From: Oxalobacteraceae bacterium
GTDB lineage: Bacteria > Pseudomonadota > Gammaproteobacteria > Burkholderiales > Burkholderiaceae_D
Assembly: GCA_027485795.1 (NCBI GenBank)
Contig: JAIXQK010000132.1
Location: 1 to 64,000, forward strand
Reading direction: 5' to 3'
DNA length: 64,000 nt
Numbering within the stretch: the stretch's first letter is position 1; each line of letters opens with the position of its first letter. The position numbers and the translations under genes were made by a program. Positions 45,396 through 54,073 of this stretch are shown one piece after another. The notes under the pieces are model-generated. The model was not told where the DNA came from. It saw only the letters and a list, made by a program, of their open reading frames with translations, and searched no databases.

Positions 45396-46957
45396 GACAT
45401 CTTGTCGCGAGGGCTGCTAAGCCGTCGCCGAAAGTACATTTGCAATCCTAACGCAGCAACGAAAACGAGGATTAAGATTACCGCCGTAGACACAACAAAG
45501 TTTTGAACATTACGGCCGAGAGGGAACAAAAAGTTCCACTTGTGAAGAAAACTAAAGCTAAAGCGCTCAGGCTTCGCGGAATCTTTGGTTACGTCAGCCA
45601 AGACACCACTCGCTGTGTCAACGAAAATAGTAGCGTTCACTGGCGCTTTGTAGTCAATCTGCCAAACCGGTAAACGCTTATTCCGGAAGTCATAGCTTGG
45701 TCCGAATCTAGTCACCAGCGAGACGTTTCGAATCGCCTCGCGAGGCGCGCCGGTGAAGCGCTCGCCCAGCTGCATTGCAAGCTCTCTATCGCCTGGGGCC
45801 CAAACGCTTCCATCAACCGCATTCAGGTATAGCGCCGGCCCAGTACGGCCCACGCCATCAAAGCGAGCGTTGCGAATCGCCTCGCTAGACACCGGTGCAT
45901 TGTTCCGCACCGCTGCCAACGAAAGTCGGTATAACGACTCCCCTTTATCAGTCTGGACAAGAGAAAGCCCATTCACATTGAGCCCCTGTGAGATATCACG
46001 CCACTGATTGTGAACCGGGAAGGTACTTACTGAAAAATCCACCGCAGGTGAAAGCTTTAAATGCCGGACTGGCTGGTCCCATCCATATTGAATCAAATGA
46101 AACAATCCACTCGAAGAAAATGCAAAAACTGGCAAAGCGAGCGCATAGCCAGCAACTCGATGCCATCCACGAATCCCTGGCGCCCGATTGGCTCGACGAA
46201 TCATGATCAGCATCATGACTCCAGAGAAAGACATCAAGACGATAGAAGCAATCAAGCAACCAATCAGCAGAACACGCAGCCATTCCGCCTGCTCAGGCAT
46301 CCAGCTCCATGTGTGTACCCACTGAAAAATCTGTTGCAAAGAGCTTTTCCAGGTATCGGTAACACTAGCAAGTGCATTAGTCTCGGTGTAAACATAGGTG
46401 ACAAGCCCATCAGCTCGATCAAACTCGATTCGATAAACAGGCAGTAGCCGATTAACCGCAGGGTACTCAGGAGTAAATGCAGTGAGCATCTCCACCTTCC
46501 GTACTGCCTCGCCCGAAAGATTCATATAGTGACGGGCAAGATAAATAGCGTGAGACTGATCGTGTCCAATTAGCTCTTCACCCGTCTTGAGGTCAAAATA
46601 CCGACGTGGCGTATCTTGCATTTCAGTCACCTGCAGGAGATTTTCTTTTTCTCCCACAATGACTTTTACTGCTGACGCGCTGTGAACACCAGCTCGGGTT
46701 AATGTTTGGTTGACAGGATGAATGGCCTGCAGATCTAACTTGCGTTGTGGAGGAAGAAAGGTCTCCTGCTGACGCCCAAATGTGGTCATCAGCGGATGCA
46801 AAAGGCCTGACAGGCCCCAGAGCAATAAGGCTACACCGCCAAAAATCGCCAGCCATTGATGAAGCTTGATTGCATACAGGCGTAATTGTCTTGTTTTTTG
46901 AGTTTCGGCTAATGTTGAAGTGGTCGAAATAATCTCCGGATGAGCGCTCATGTTCAT
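45392..46957 (-). CDS. PepSY-domain inner-membrane protein (ferric reductase/uptake type)
   Basis: This 521-residue protein has four membrane segments. The first contains LHQWLAIFGGVALLLWGLSG, where paired His may bind haem. The second and third lie around LLIGCLIASIVLMSFSGVMM and RVAGYALALPVFAFSSSGLF. The last is NFVVSTAVILILVFVAALGL. Two periplasmic PepSY-like regions lie between. Proteins of this type (PiuB/PepSY_TM) accompany TonB receptors and are thought to reduce or release metal from chelates in the periplasm. It overlaps the receptor stop (46954-46957) and the small downstream peptide start. Confidence 0.88.
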   Translation of the reverse strand: MNMSAHPEIISTTSTLAETQKTRQLRLYAIKLHQWLAIFGGVALLLWGLSGLLHPLMTTFGRQQETFLPPQRKLDLQAIHPVNQTLTRAGVHSASAVKVIVGEKENLLQVTEMQDTPRRYFDLKTGEELIGHDQSHAIYLARHYMNLSGEAVRKVEMLTAFTPEYPAVNRLLPVYRIEFDRADGLVTYVYTETNALASVTDTWKSSLQQIFQWVHTWSWMPEQAEWLRVLLIGCLIASIVLMSFSGVMMLIMIRRANRAPGIRGWHRVAGYALALPVFAFSSSGLFHLIQYGWDQPVRHLKLSPAVDFSVSTFPVHNQWRDISQGLNVNGLSLVQTDKGESLYRLSLAAVRNNAPVSSEAIRNARFDGVGRTGPALYLNAVDGSVWAPGDRELAMQLGERFTGAPREAIRNVSLVTRFGPSYDFRNKRLPVWQIDYKAPVNATIFVDTASGVLADVTKDSAKPERFSFSFLHKWNFLFPLGRNVQNFVVSTAVILILVFVAALGLQMYFRRRLSSPRDKMS

Positions 46958-49023
46958 TTCCCCCCGAAGTTATATCGTATGCCGGCCAAGATGGTACGAG
47001 GAGCGCCGGGGTTGTAGGAATTGGTGCGGACTCCCTGAGGAGTCTCGACTACCGTGGCAAATTCGGCATATTTTTCATTTGTTATGTTTCTAGCGGAAAT
47101 CCAATATTCCAACGGGCCTTCTGAGTGTGTAAAACGCGCATTGAATAACGTATGCCCCTTGTACTCCACAGAGTTCGCTTCATCCATAAAGTAAGAACTC
47201 ACATATTGCGCCTCAATGGACAAACTTGTTTTCTCAGCAAAGCTATATCGGGCTTGAATATTCCCTAATCCTTGAGGCGCGTAACGCAGAAATTTCCCTG
47301 CAAAGTTTCTGGATGCACCATTTCTCTGTGCGGAAGCAACTTTTTGATCGGTAAACGAAAGAGAGGTAAAAATATCCAATTGTTTATTGACATTAAACCC
47401 AATACCAAACTCTGTGCCGCGAATTTGAGAGTCGGAATTGTAATTTGTTGAGCGTTCGTTGGAGTAGACTGCATTTTTCATGTCTAACTCATAGAGAGCA
47501 AAATCCCATGTTAAACGTCCATCCCAGACATTCCTCCGAACACCAACCTCTTTACTGAAGGTGGTGGCCTTAGCAATTGTCCCGGGTGTAGATCCTCCAT
47601 ATCTTGTTGAGATTTCGGGAGGAGCAAACCCAGAGCTTAGATTTGCATAGTAGCTGACTGATGAGTCTGGCGAGAACACCAAACCCAGCTTTGGACTAAA
47701 TCCATCATAGCTTGTCGTACCGGACGGAACCCCTAGGTTAGCTTGTGCTGCAAGCCTTGTGTAGTCGTAGTTGATGAAATCGTAACGACCGCCAATCACG
47801 CTGGTCAAACCAGGCGATAGAACGATATCGGCTTGGGAATAAACAGCAGCATTATAAAATGCGGTTTTGTAATCACGCTCAACGCTAGTAAAGTCACTCC
47901 TGTTGACATACCGGCCTCCGACTATTTGGAATGTGTAGTTCTTTTCATTCCCACGCATCGATCCTTGGTCAAACATTAATCCTGTCGTGATTTTTGAGCC
48001 ACTCTCGCCGATTATTTGTCGATGGCGGACGTCAAGGCCCAGGGTCTGAAACGACTGGTCTAAGGTTCGACCCATTCCGTTTGGACGTGTCAGAAAGCTT
48101 GGAATTTGATTTGTCTCGTTGTTTCTGTAAAAGGCAGTAAATGTCGTAAGTCCGCCCTGATTCAACCCTGCCTCCAAGGAAGAAACAAGTCGTGTGGCTT
48201 TTACGTCGCGAAAGGTAAATGTTTGTGGGCTATTTCCGATCTGGCCGCTGATCCAGTCACTTTGGGTTACGCTCCCGCCCATTTGGGAGTACAGATCTGT
48301 ATGCGTCACAATTGTCTTGAGCACCCGATTCGAACCTAAATCGCTGTCATGTCTAAACGTAAACGCGTGCTTGGAAGAATCACTGTGCCTTGCCCAACCG
48401 TTGCTTTGATCAAAGCTGTACCCTGATAGTCGGTAAGCCTGCTCCCCAGACTTAGAGGTTCCGGAAATGCCAAAGTCTGCGCGCTTGTAGCCGCGATCGC
48501 TAATCTGGCCGCTTACGCTAGCCTCAAACTCTTGTGATGGCGCTTTGGTCAAAAAATTCATCAGACCGCCAGTAGCATAGCTACCGTACAAAGAGGAAGT
48601 GGGTCCCTTAATTACCTCAATTCCGCCGATACCCGCCGTGTTGATTTCATAAACTTGGTTGTGATTAAAAAGCCCAGCTGGGCGAACTGGTATACCGTCC
48701 TCCAAATAAAGGTAAACCCCCTGAGTAGAAATCGGCTGGCGGATACTGGCCATATGCTGCTCTGCCCCAAGATTATTGACGTATACCCCTGGTATGCGAT
48801 TTACGACCTCGCCAAAAAATATAGGTTTTTCACGAGTGAGCTCTTTCTCCGTCACTTTGTGAATAGTGGCGGGAGTATTTCTTATTTCAGTCCCCTCTCT
48901 AGATCCAGTAACAACAACTTCATCGAGGGTACTTGCAGAGCAAATAGATGAAAGACTAGCGACAGCCAGAGCAATAGTGCTCCATCCCGACGCAGTCAAC
49001 TTATCTGTTTTTGGTTTGTCCAT
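46954..49023 (-). CDS. TonB-dependent metal/siderophore receptor
   Basis: From ATG 49023 this outer-membrane receptor has 689 residues. A signal peptide is seen (TIALAVASLSSICSA, cut before STLDE), then a TonB-box-like LDEVVVTGSREG. The plug has VVNRIPGVYVNNLGAEQHMA, SIRQPISTQGVYLYLEDGIP, VRPAGLFNHNQVYEINTAGI and EVIKGPTSSLYGSYATGGLM. The barrel ends FGGK. The frame extends 33 codons upstream but that text is unlike a signal peptide. Base composition is AT-richer than neighbours, which suggests recent transfer. No clear Fur box lies before it, so copper or another metal is possible. The ligand is unknown. Confidence 0.88.
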   Translation of the reverse strand: MDKPKTDKLTASGWSTIALAVASLSSICSASTLDEVVVTGSREGTEIRNTPATIHKVTEKELTREKPIFFGEVVNRIPGVYVNNLGAEQHMASIRQPISTQGVYLYLEDGIPVRPAGLFNHNQVYEINTAGIGGIEVIKGPTSSLYGSYATGGLMNFLTKAPSQEFEASVSGQISDRGYKRADFGISGTSKSGEQAYRLSGYSFDQSNGWARHSDSSKHAFTFRHDSDLGSNRVLKTIVTHTDLYSQMGGSVTQSDWISGQIGNSPQTFTFRDVKATRLVSSLEAGLNQGGLTTFTAFYRNNETNQIPSFLTRPNGMGRTLDQSFQTLGLDVRHRQIIGESGSKITTGLMFDQGSMRGNEKNYTFQIVGGRYVNRSDFTSVERDYKTAFYNAAVYSQADIVLSPGLTSVIGGRYDFINYDYTRLAAQANLGVPSGTTSYDGFSPKLGLVFSPDSSVSYYANLSSGFAPPEISTRYGGSTPGTIAKATTFSKEVGVRRNVWDGRLTWDFALYELDMKNAVYSNERSTNYNSDSQIRGTEFGIGFNVNKQLDIFTSLSFTDQKVASAQRNGASRNFAGKFLRYAPQGLGNIQARYSFAEKTSLSIEAQYVSSYFMDEANSVEYKGHTLFNARFTHSEGPLEYWISARNITNEKYAEFATVVETPQGVRTNSYNPGAPRTILAGIRYNFGGK

Positions 49024-49219
49024 TTTTAAAATCCAATTCGTGTTCGAATCGTCGACGCGTGCAACGCAGAGAATAGAAGGCTTCAGCAGTACGCTCGCTG
49101 AAAGCGCTTGGTCCAGCAGCACTGGCTAGATTGCGTTTGTCTAGCTAAAGACGATTGCAGAGCGAACTCAGCAGAACGCTGTTCGCGTTAAGTAGCTTGC
49201 TGACGCAACGGAAGAGGAT

Positions 49220-49576
49220 TTATAACGGCGGCGCGCGTGAGCGCTGTGCATGACCGGGGAACACGCCGAAGGCGTCAACCCGCTTTGGGACTAGGTAGGT
49301 AGTGGCCGCAAGGGCCGTTAGATAGCGTTGAACATCAAATTCCGGTACTGCGCCGGTGGCCGCGCAAAGTACGCAGTGGTCCGCTGCACTGTGTTGCTGA
49401 GCAGGTGAGCCTTGATCAAGCTTGACCCACTTCACCCCTGAGCTGGCGCAAACCTCGATCCAGCGATCCGAGGCCTCGGCCGTCGCACCGCCCAATGCCG
49501 GCAGCAGCGTCTGCAGTAGCAGCGCCAGCAACAGCAAGACAGAAAGGTATCGGCGGCGGATGAGCTGGAATGACAT
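49220..49576 (-). CDS. DUF2946-family small secreted/anchored protein
   Basis: From ATG 49576 this protein has 118 residues. It starts with a long hydrophobic signal (YLSVLLLLALLLQTLLPALG) and has the family pattern EVCASSGVKWVKLD and HSAADHCVLCAATGAVPEF, ending in RSRAPPL. The Cys-x-x-Cys beside His looks suited to metal binding. DUF2946 genes in betaproteobacteria are often near TonB receptors and copper genes. Here it lies 197 bp upstream of the receptor on the same strand, which favours a joint role. The function is not established. Confidence 0.75.
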   Translation of the reverse strand: MSFQLIRRRYLSVLLLLALLLQTLLPALGGATAEASDRWIEVCASSGVKWVKLDQGSPAQQHSAADHCVLCAATGAVPEFDVQRYLTALAATTYLVPKRVDAFGVFPGHAQRSRAPPL

Positions 49577-49594
49577 GGGCGCGGAGATTATCAC

Positions 49595-49976
49595 GACTCG
49601 TCATGTCGAGCAGAAACACCCAATGGGTTCGCGCGGTGCTGCGCGAACCCTATCGGCGCTGAATCCCCTGTTTTTCGCGATGCAATCATGGGATTACCGC
49701 TGTCCAAGACAATAAAAAATAGACTTTCTGGGCAACGTGAGCACTCACTATGTTGTTGAATTTTTAAGCTTTTTGTCTGATGGGCAATTTAGCTGTGTTA
49801 CATTGCGGAAAGAGTGGCGCACTAGTCGATTCAAACCAACCTGCAAGAGCGTGTACCTCAATAAAACGCTTTCGGTACTTGGGTAATTTGCGGTTACGCA
49901 TGCTCGCGTTGCCATTGCTGCATTGCAGAAATCCTGCGGCAGCGACACAATGCGAGCGTTTTGATTGAGGGTCACC
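49595..49976. other. Divergent gap of about 380 bp before phaZ, with one hairpin
   Basis: This stretch carries the promoter regions of the DUF2946 gene and of phaZ. Near its left end GGGTTCGCGC and GCGCGAACCC (49625-49650) form a perfect 10-bp stem with a six-base loop. There is no adjacent U tract, so a regulatory or processing role is as likely as termination. No gene is supported. Confidence 0.55.
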
Positions 49977-51215
49977 ATGCTCTACCAACTGCACGAAATG
50001 CATAAGACGTTGCTCAGCCCCCTTGTGCAGTGGGCCGAGGCGTCGTCAAAACTCTTTACCAACCCGGTTTCGCCATTCGCGCACACGCCGTTTGCGCAGC
50101 GTATCGCCGCGGGCTACGAGCTGATGTTCAGGCTAGGCAAGGAGTATGAAAAGCCAGCCTTTGGCATCCACCACACGGAAGTGAACGGTATGCGCACGGC
50201 GATCATTGAAGACGTGGTGCTGGAAAAGCCTTTCTGCAAGCTGCTGCACTTCCGTAAAGACCGTCATGCGCCCCAGCTGAAAAATCTTCAGCAGCCCAAG
50301 GTACTGGTGGTAGCGCCGCTATCCGGTCATCACGCCACACTGCTGCGTGATACCGTGCGCACCCTGCTGACTGAATATGATGTCTACATCACCGACTGGA
50401 CAGATGCACGCATGGTGCCAATTGAGCTTGGCCCCTTCCACTTGCATGACTATGTTTACTATGTGCAGGAGTTCATTCGTCTGCTGGGTAAAGACCTGAA
50501 TGTCATCTCGGTGTGCCAGCCAACCGTTCCGGTCCTGGCCGCAATTTCACTGATGTCCAGTGCCAAAGAACCGGTGCTACCGAAAACCATGATCATGATG
50601 GGCGGCCCCATCGATCCACGCGCCTCGCCTACTGCGGTGAATGATCTCGCGACCAACAAGGCTTACAACTGGTTCGAGAATAACGTGATCTACAGCGTGC
50701 CACCGAACTACCCTGGTTACGGCCGCCGCGTCTATCCCGGTTTCTTGCAGCATGCCGGATTCGTTGCGATGAACCCGCGCCGACATGCGCAAAGTCACTG
50801 GGAGTTTTACTTGCATCTGCGTGAAGGTGATAACGAATCCGCAGAGGAGCATCGGAAGTTTTACGACGAGTACAACGCCGTGCTTGATATGCCTGCAGAG
50901 TACTATCTTGAGACTATCAAGACAGTGTTTCAGGACCATGCCCTACCGCTCGGTACCTGGGAAGTTGAGGGCAAGCTGGTCAAGCCTCAAGATATCAAAC
51001 AGGTTGCACTGTTAACGATTGAGGGGGAACTGGACGATATCTCCGGCCCCGGTCAGACTCGCGCAGCGCACGAGTTGTGCAGCGGCATACCCAAGCAGAA
51101 GAAGCAGCACTACACCGCACCGAAATGCGGGCATTACGGGATTTTTTCCGGAAGGCGCTGGCGCGAAATGATCGCCCCGCGTATCGGCGAGTTCATCCGC
51201 GGCCACGCTGACTAA
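49977..51215 (+). CDS. phaZ: Intracellular polyhydroxybutyrate depolymerase
   Basis: This cytoplasmic enzyme breaks down stored PHB granules. From ATG 49977 it has 412 residues starting MLYQLHEMHKTLLSPLVQWA. The alpha/beta hydrolase nucleophile is Cys within NVISVCQPTVPVLA, as in PhaZ1-type enzymes. The text continues MIMMGGPIDPRASPTAVNDL, YPGYGRRVYPGFLQHAGFVA and the His region APKCGHYGIFSGRRWREMIA. No signal peptide or substrate-binding domain of extracellular depolymerases is present. A GAGGGTC site precedes the ATG. It implies that the organism makes PHB. Confidence 0.95.
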   Translation: MLYQLHEMHKTLLSPLVQWAEASSKLFTNPVSPFAHTPFAQRIAAGYELMFRLGKEYEKPAFGIHHTEVNGMRTAIIEDVVLEKPFCKLLHFRKDRHAPQLKNLQQPKVLVVAPLSGHHATLLRDTVRTLLTEYDVYITDWTDARMVPIELGPFHLHDYVYYVQEFIRLLGKDLNVISVCQPTVPVLAAISLMSSAKEPVLPKTMIMMGGPIDPRASPTAVNDLATNKAYNWFENNVIYSVPPNYPGYGRRVYPGFLQHAGFVAMNPRRHAQSHWEFYLHLREGDNESAEEHRKFYDEYNAVLDMPAEYYLETIKTVFQDHALPLGTWEVEGKLVKPQDIKQVALLTIEGELDDISGPGQTRAAHELCSGIPKQKKQHYTAPKCGHYGIFSGRRWREMIAPRIGEFIRGHAD

Positions 51216-51300
51216 TCCCAAGATTCCTGCAGCAGCCACCCACCAGGGTGGCTGTCTGCCTCGCCTCTTGATAAGGCCAAATGTCGGATAATGTTGGGCT

Positions 51301-52002
51301 ATGTCCGACTCACCCAAGACACTCGCCGATCGTATCGAAGATCTGCTGCCGCAAACGCAGTGCACCAAGTGCGGCTATCCCGCTTGTCGCCCCTATGCAG
51401 AAGCGATCGCTGCCGGCAGCGCAAGCTATAACCAGTGCCCGCCTGGCGGTGCTGAGGGCGTAGCGCGCATCGCCGCATTGCTGGGCAAACCCGTCATTCC
51501 ACTCAATCCTGTGCATGGTGCTGAACGCGAGCGGCCGGTTGCGGTAATCGACGAGAGCGCATGTATTGGGTGCACACTGTGCATCCAGGCCTGTCCGGTG
51601 GATGCCATCGTCGGCGCGGCCAAGCAAATGCACACCGTGATCACGTCGTTATGTACTGGCTGTGATTTATGTGTACCGCCCTGCCCTGTCGATTGCATTG
51701 ATATGCAAACCGCGACACCGGGCAGAACCGGTTGGGCCGCATGGTCGCCATCAGATGCAGATGCGGCACGCGTGCGGCACGATGCGCGCACAGTACGCCT
51801 GCAGCGCGAGAAACAAGAAAACGATGCGCGCTTGGCAGCCAAGGCGCTTGCCAAGCTCGCCGAAGTGGATGCTTCGAACGCACAAACAGAGACAGAGCTC
51901 GCAGAGAAAGAACGCAAACGCGCCATTATTCAAGCGGCGATTGAGCGCGCGAGCAAACAAAAAGCAATGGCACCTGCAGTGCCCCCACCAAAAAAGCCAT
52001 GA
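51301..52002 (+). CDS. RnfB-like double [4Fe-4S] ferredoxin without membrane anchor
   Basis: This 233-residue protein starts with an Fe-S motif of the RnfB type: [20 protein letters not shown] with a later QCPPGG. Two ferredoxin motifs follow: [16 protein letters not shown] and [18 protein letters not shown]. The remainder is a charged coiled-coil-like tail ([18 protein letters not shown]). True RnfB has an N-terminal membrane helix, absent here, and no other rnf genes are nearby. Its stop overlaps the nth start as ATGA. A soluble electron donor is likely, but the partner is unknown. Confidence 0.88.
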   Translation: MSDSPKTLADRIEDLLPQTQCTKCGYPACRPYAEAIAAGSASYNQCPPGGAEGVARIAALLGKPVIPLNPVHGAERERPVAVIDESACIGCTLCIQACPVDAIVGAAKQMHTVITSLCTGCDLCVPPCPVDCIDMQTATPGRTGWAAWSPSDADAARVRHDARTVRLQREKQENDARLAAKALAKLAEVDASNAQTETELAEKERKRAIIQAAIERASKQKAMAPAVPPPKKP

Positions 52003-52649
52003 ATGCCGACAAACGCCGCCAAATATTTGAGCGACTGCGTGAGGCGAATCCGCACCCCACGACTGAGCTTGAATACACCACGCCCTTTGAGCTACTGATT
52101 GCTGTCATCTTGTCTGCACAGGCGACGGATGTGTCCGTCAACAAGGCGACGCGCAAGCTCTACCCGGTCGCGAATACACCTGCATCTATCTATGCACTGG
52201 ATGTCGATGGCTTGATTCCATACATTCAAACCATCGGTCTTTATAAAACCAAAGCAAAAAACGTGATCGAGACTTGCCGCTTGCTGCTGGAACAGCATGA
52301 TGGGCAAGTGCCCCGCGAGCGCGAGGCCTTACAGGCTTTACCCGGCGTCGGACGCAAAACTGCCAACGTTGTATTGAATACCGCGTTTGGTGTGCCAGCA
52401 ATGGCAGTGGATACGCATATCTTCCGGGTCTCGAATCGCACTGGGATTGCACCTGGCAAGAATGTGGATGTCGTCGAACGAAAGCTCATGAAATTCGTGC
52501 CGTCTGAATTCTTGATGGATGCGCATCACTGGTTGATACTGCACGGCCGCTACACCTGCCTGGCGCGCACACCGCAGTGCTGGAATTGTGTGATTGCTGA
52601 TCTGTGCGAATTTCGTAAAAAAACGCCTGCACCAAGCAAGGCTATATAA
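51999..52649 (+). CDS. nth: Endonuclease III
   Basis: This DNA glycosylase/AP lyase removes oxidised pyrimidines. The 216 residues contain the helix-hairpin-helix [18 protein letters not shown] with the catalytic Lys, and [15 protein letters not shown] with the catalytic Asp. A C-terminal [4Fe-4S] cluster is seen in [19 protein letters not shown], spaced C-x6-C-x2-C-x5-C. The start overlaps the RnfB-like gene (ATGA), so the two are translated together; both bind Fe-S clusters. Confidence 0.96.
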   Translation: MNADKRRQIFERLREANPHPTTELEYTTPFELLIAVILSAQATDVSVNKATRKLYPVANTPASIYALDVDGLIPYIQTIGLYKTKAKNVIETCRLLLEQHDGQVPREREALQALPGVGRKTANVVLNTAFGVPAMAVDTHIFRVSNRTGIAPGKNVDVVERKLMKFVPSEFLMDAHHWLILHGRYTCLARTPQCWNCVIADLCEFRKKTPAPSKAI

Positions 52650-52683
52650 GCACTATGCCACCGCAAGTCACTCATCATCCGTG

Positions 52684-53109
52684 ATGTTTAATCCGAGCCG
52701 AGAAGAAGTCCGCCGATTTTTCTGCGATACCTGGCGCAAGACGCAGGCGAATTCGCCAATGACCGAGCTCGAGATCATGGCACGTGACTGGCTGCTGCAG
52801 CATCCCGAATATGAAAGTCTGCTATCCGATCCTGAAACAGCTGAGGTAAGCGATTTCGATATCGGGCAAGGACAATCCAACCCATTTTTACATCTGTCGA
52901 TGCACCTCTCCATCGCAGAACAAATCTCGATTGACCAGCCGACCGGCATACGCGACGCCTTCCAGCAACTCGCCACGCGCCTTGGCGAGCACCAGGCGCA
53001 TCACCAGATCATGGAATGTCTCGGTGAGATGCTCTGGACTGCGCAGCGTAACGGCACCCCGCCAGACGGAGCAACGTATATCGAATGTGTTCGTCGCCGA
53101 GCGCGCTGA
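52684..53109 (+). CDS. DUF1841 family protein
   Basis: This 141-residue cytoplasmic protein begins MFNPSREEVRRFFCDTWRKT and continues TELEIMARDWLLQHPEYESL, QSNPFLHLSMHLSIAEQISI, then DAFQQLATRLGEHQAHHQIM. That is the DUF1841 pattern found mainly in betaproteobacteria, with a His-rich middle that may bind metal. The frame begins 30 codons earlier inside nth, but homology starts at ATG 52684 (a GTG lies one codon before). It follows nth closely. No function is known. Confidence 0.85.
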   Translation: MFNPSREEVRRFFCDTWRKTQANSPMTELEIMARDWLLQHPEYESLLSDPETAEVSDFDIGQGQSNPFLHLSMHLSIAEQISIDQPTGIRDAFQQLATRLGEHQAHHQIMECLGEMLWTAQRNGTPPDGATYIECVRRRAR

Positions 53110-53191
53110 AAAATAAGCGCTTACCGTTGCTCGTTTATACTCGAGCGCTGAATGATTTCGCCAATGTCCTACTCCCTCAGAACGAACACTC

Positions 53192-54046
53192 ATGACTACC
53201 CCTAAGCGCTTCGATGGCTCCGAGCAGTATGTCGCCACCCAGGATCTGAAACTGGCGGTGAATGCCGCGTTAACGCTGCAGCGCCCGCTCCTCATCAAAG
53301 GTGAGCCGGGTACCGGCAAGACTATGCTGGCTGAGGAGGTTGCTGCCGCGCTTGATATGCCACTGCTGCAGTGGCACATAAAATCGACGACCAAAGCGCA
53401 GCAGGGTCTCTATGAATATGATGCAGTGTCACGCTTGCGCGACTCGCAACTTGGCGATGAGCGGGTAAAAGACATCCATAACTACATCATCAAAGGTGTG
53501 CTATGGCAGGCGTTTACCGCTGATCAACCGGTCGTGCTATTGATTGATGAAATCGACAAGGCAGATATCGAGTTCCCGAATGATTTGCTGCGTGAAATCG
53601 ACCGTATGGAGTTTTATGTCTACGAGACACGCGAGATGGTACGCGCCAAGTATCGTCCGCTGGTGATCATTACCTCGAATAATGAAAAAGAATTGCCCGA
53701 CGCTTTCCTGCGGCGATGCTTTTTTCATTACATTAAATTCCCTGATAAAGAGACGATGCAGCAGATCGTCGATGTGCACTTCCCAAGTATTAAGAAAGAT
53801 CTTCTTGCAGCCGCACTGCACGCGTTTTTCGAGATGCGCGAGATTCCCGGCCTGAAAAAGAAACCCTCGACCTCCGAACTACTGGACTGGCTGAAGCTCT
53901 TACTGGCTGAAGATATTCCCGCTGATGTGTTGCAATCGAAAGGTAAAGACAATGTTGTGCCGCCACTGCATGGTGCGCTTCTGAAAAACGAGCAAGATAT
54001 TCATTTGTTCGAGCGGCTGGTATTCATGTCACGCAATCACCGCTGA
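53192..54046 (+). CDS. MoxR-family AAA+ ATPase
   Basis: This 284-residue ATPase is a chaperone-like MoxR. The Walker A is KGEPGTGKTMLAEEV, Walker B VVLLIDEIDKADIEF. Sensor 1 is IITSNNEKELPDAFLRRCFF, which includes the arginine finger region. The usual MoxR substrate loop is near YEYDAVSRLRDSQL. A partner with a von Willebrand A domain follows 27 bp downstream, the common arrangement in which the ATPase acts on its VWA partner or a metal-enzyme target. The present target is unknown. Confidence 0.9.
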   Translation: MTTPKRFDGSEQYVATQDLKLAVNAALTLQRPLLIKGEPGTGKTMLAEEVAAALDMPLLQWHIKSTTKAQQGLYEYDAVSRLRDSQLGDERVKDIHNYIIKGVLWQAFTADQPVVLLIDEIDKADIEFPNDLLREIDRMEFYVYETREMVRAKYRPLVIITSNNEKELPDAFLRRCFFHYIKFPDKETMQQIVDVHFPSIKKDLLAAALHAFFEMREIPGLKKKPSTSELLDWLKLLLAEDIPADVLQSKGKDNVVPPLHGALLKNEQDIHLFERLVFMSRNHR

Positions 54047-54073
54047 TAGCTTACCGAGCATATTGCAAGCATC

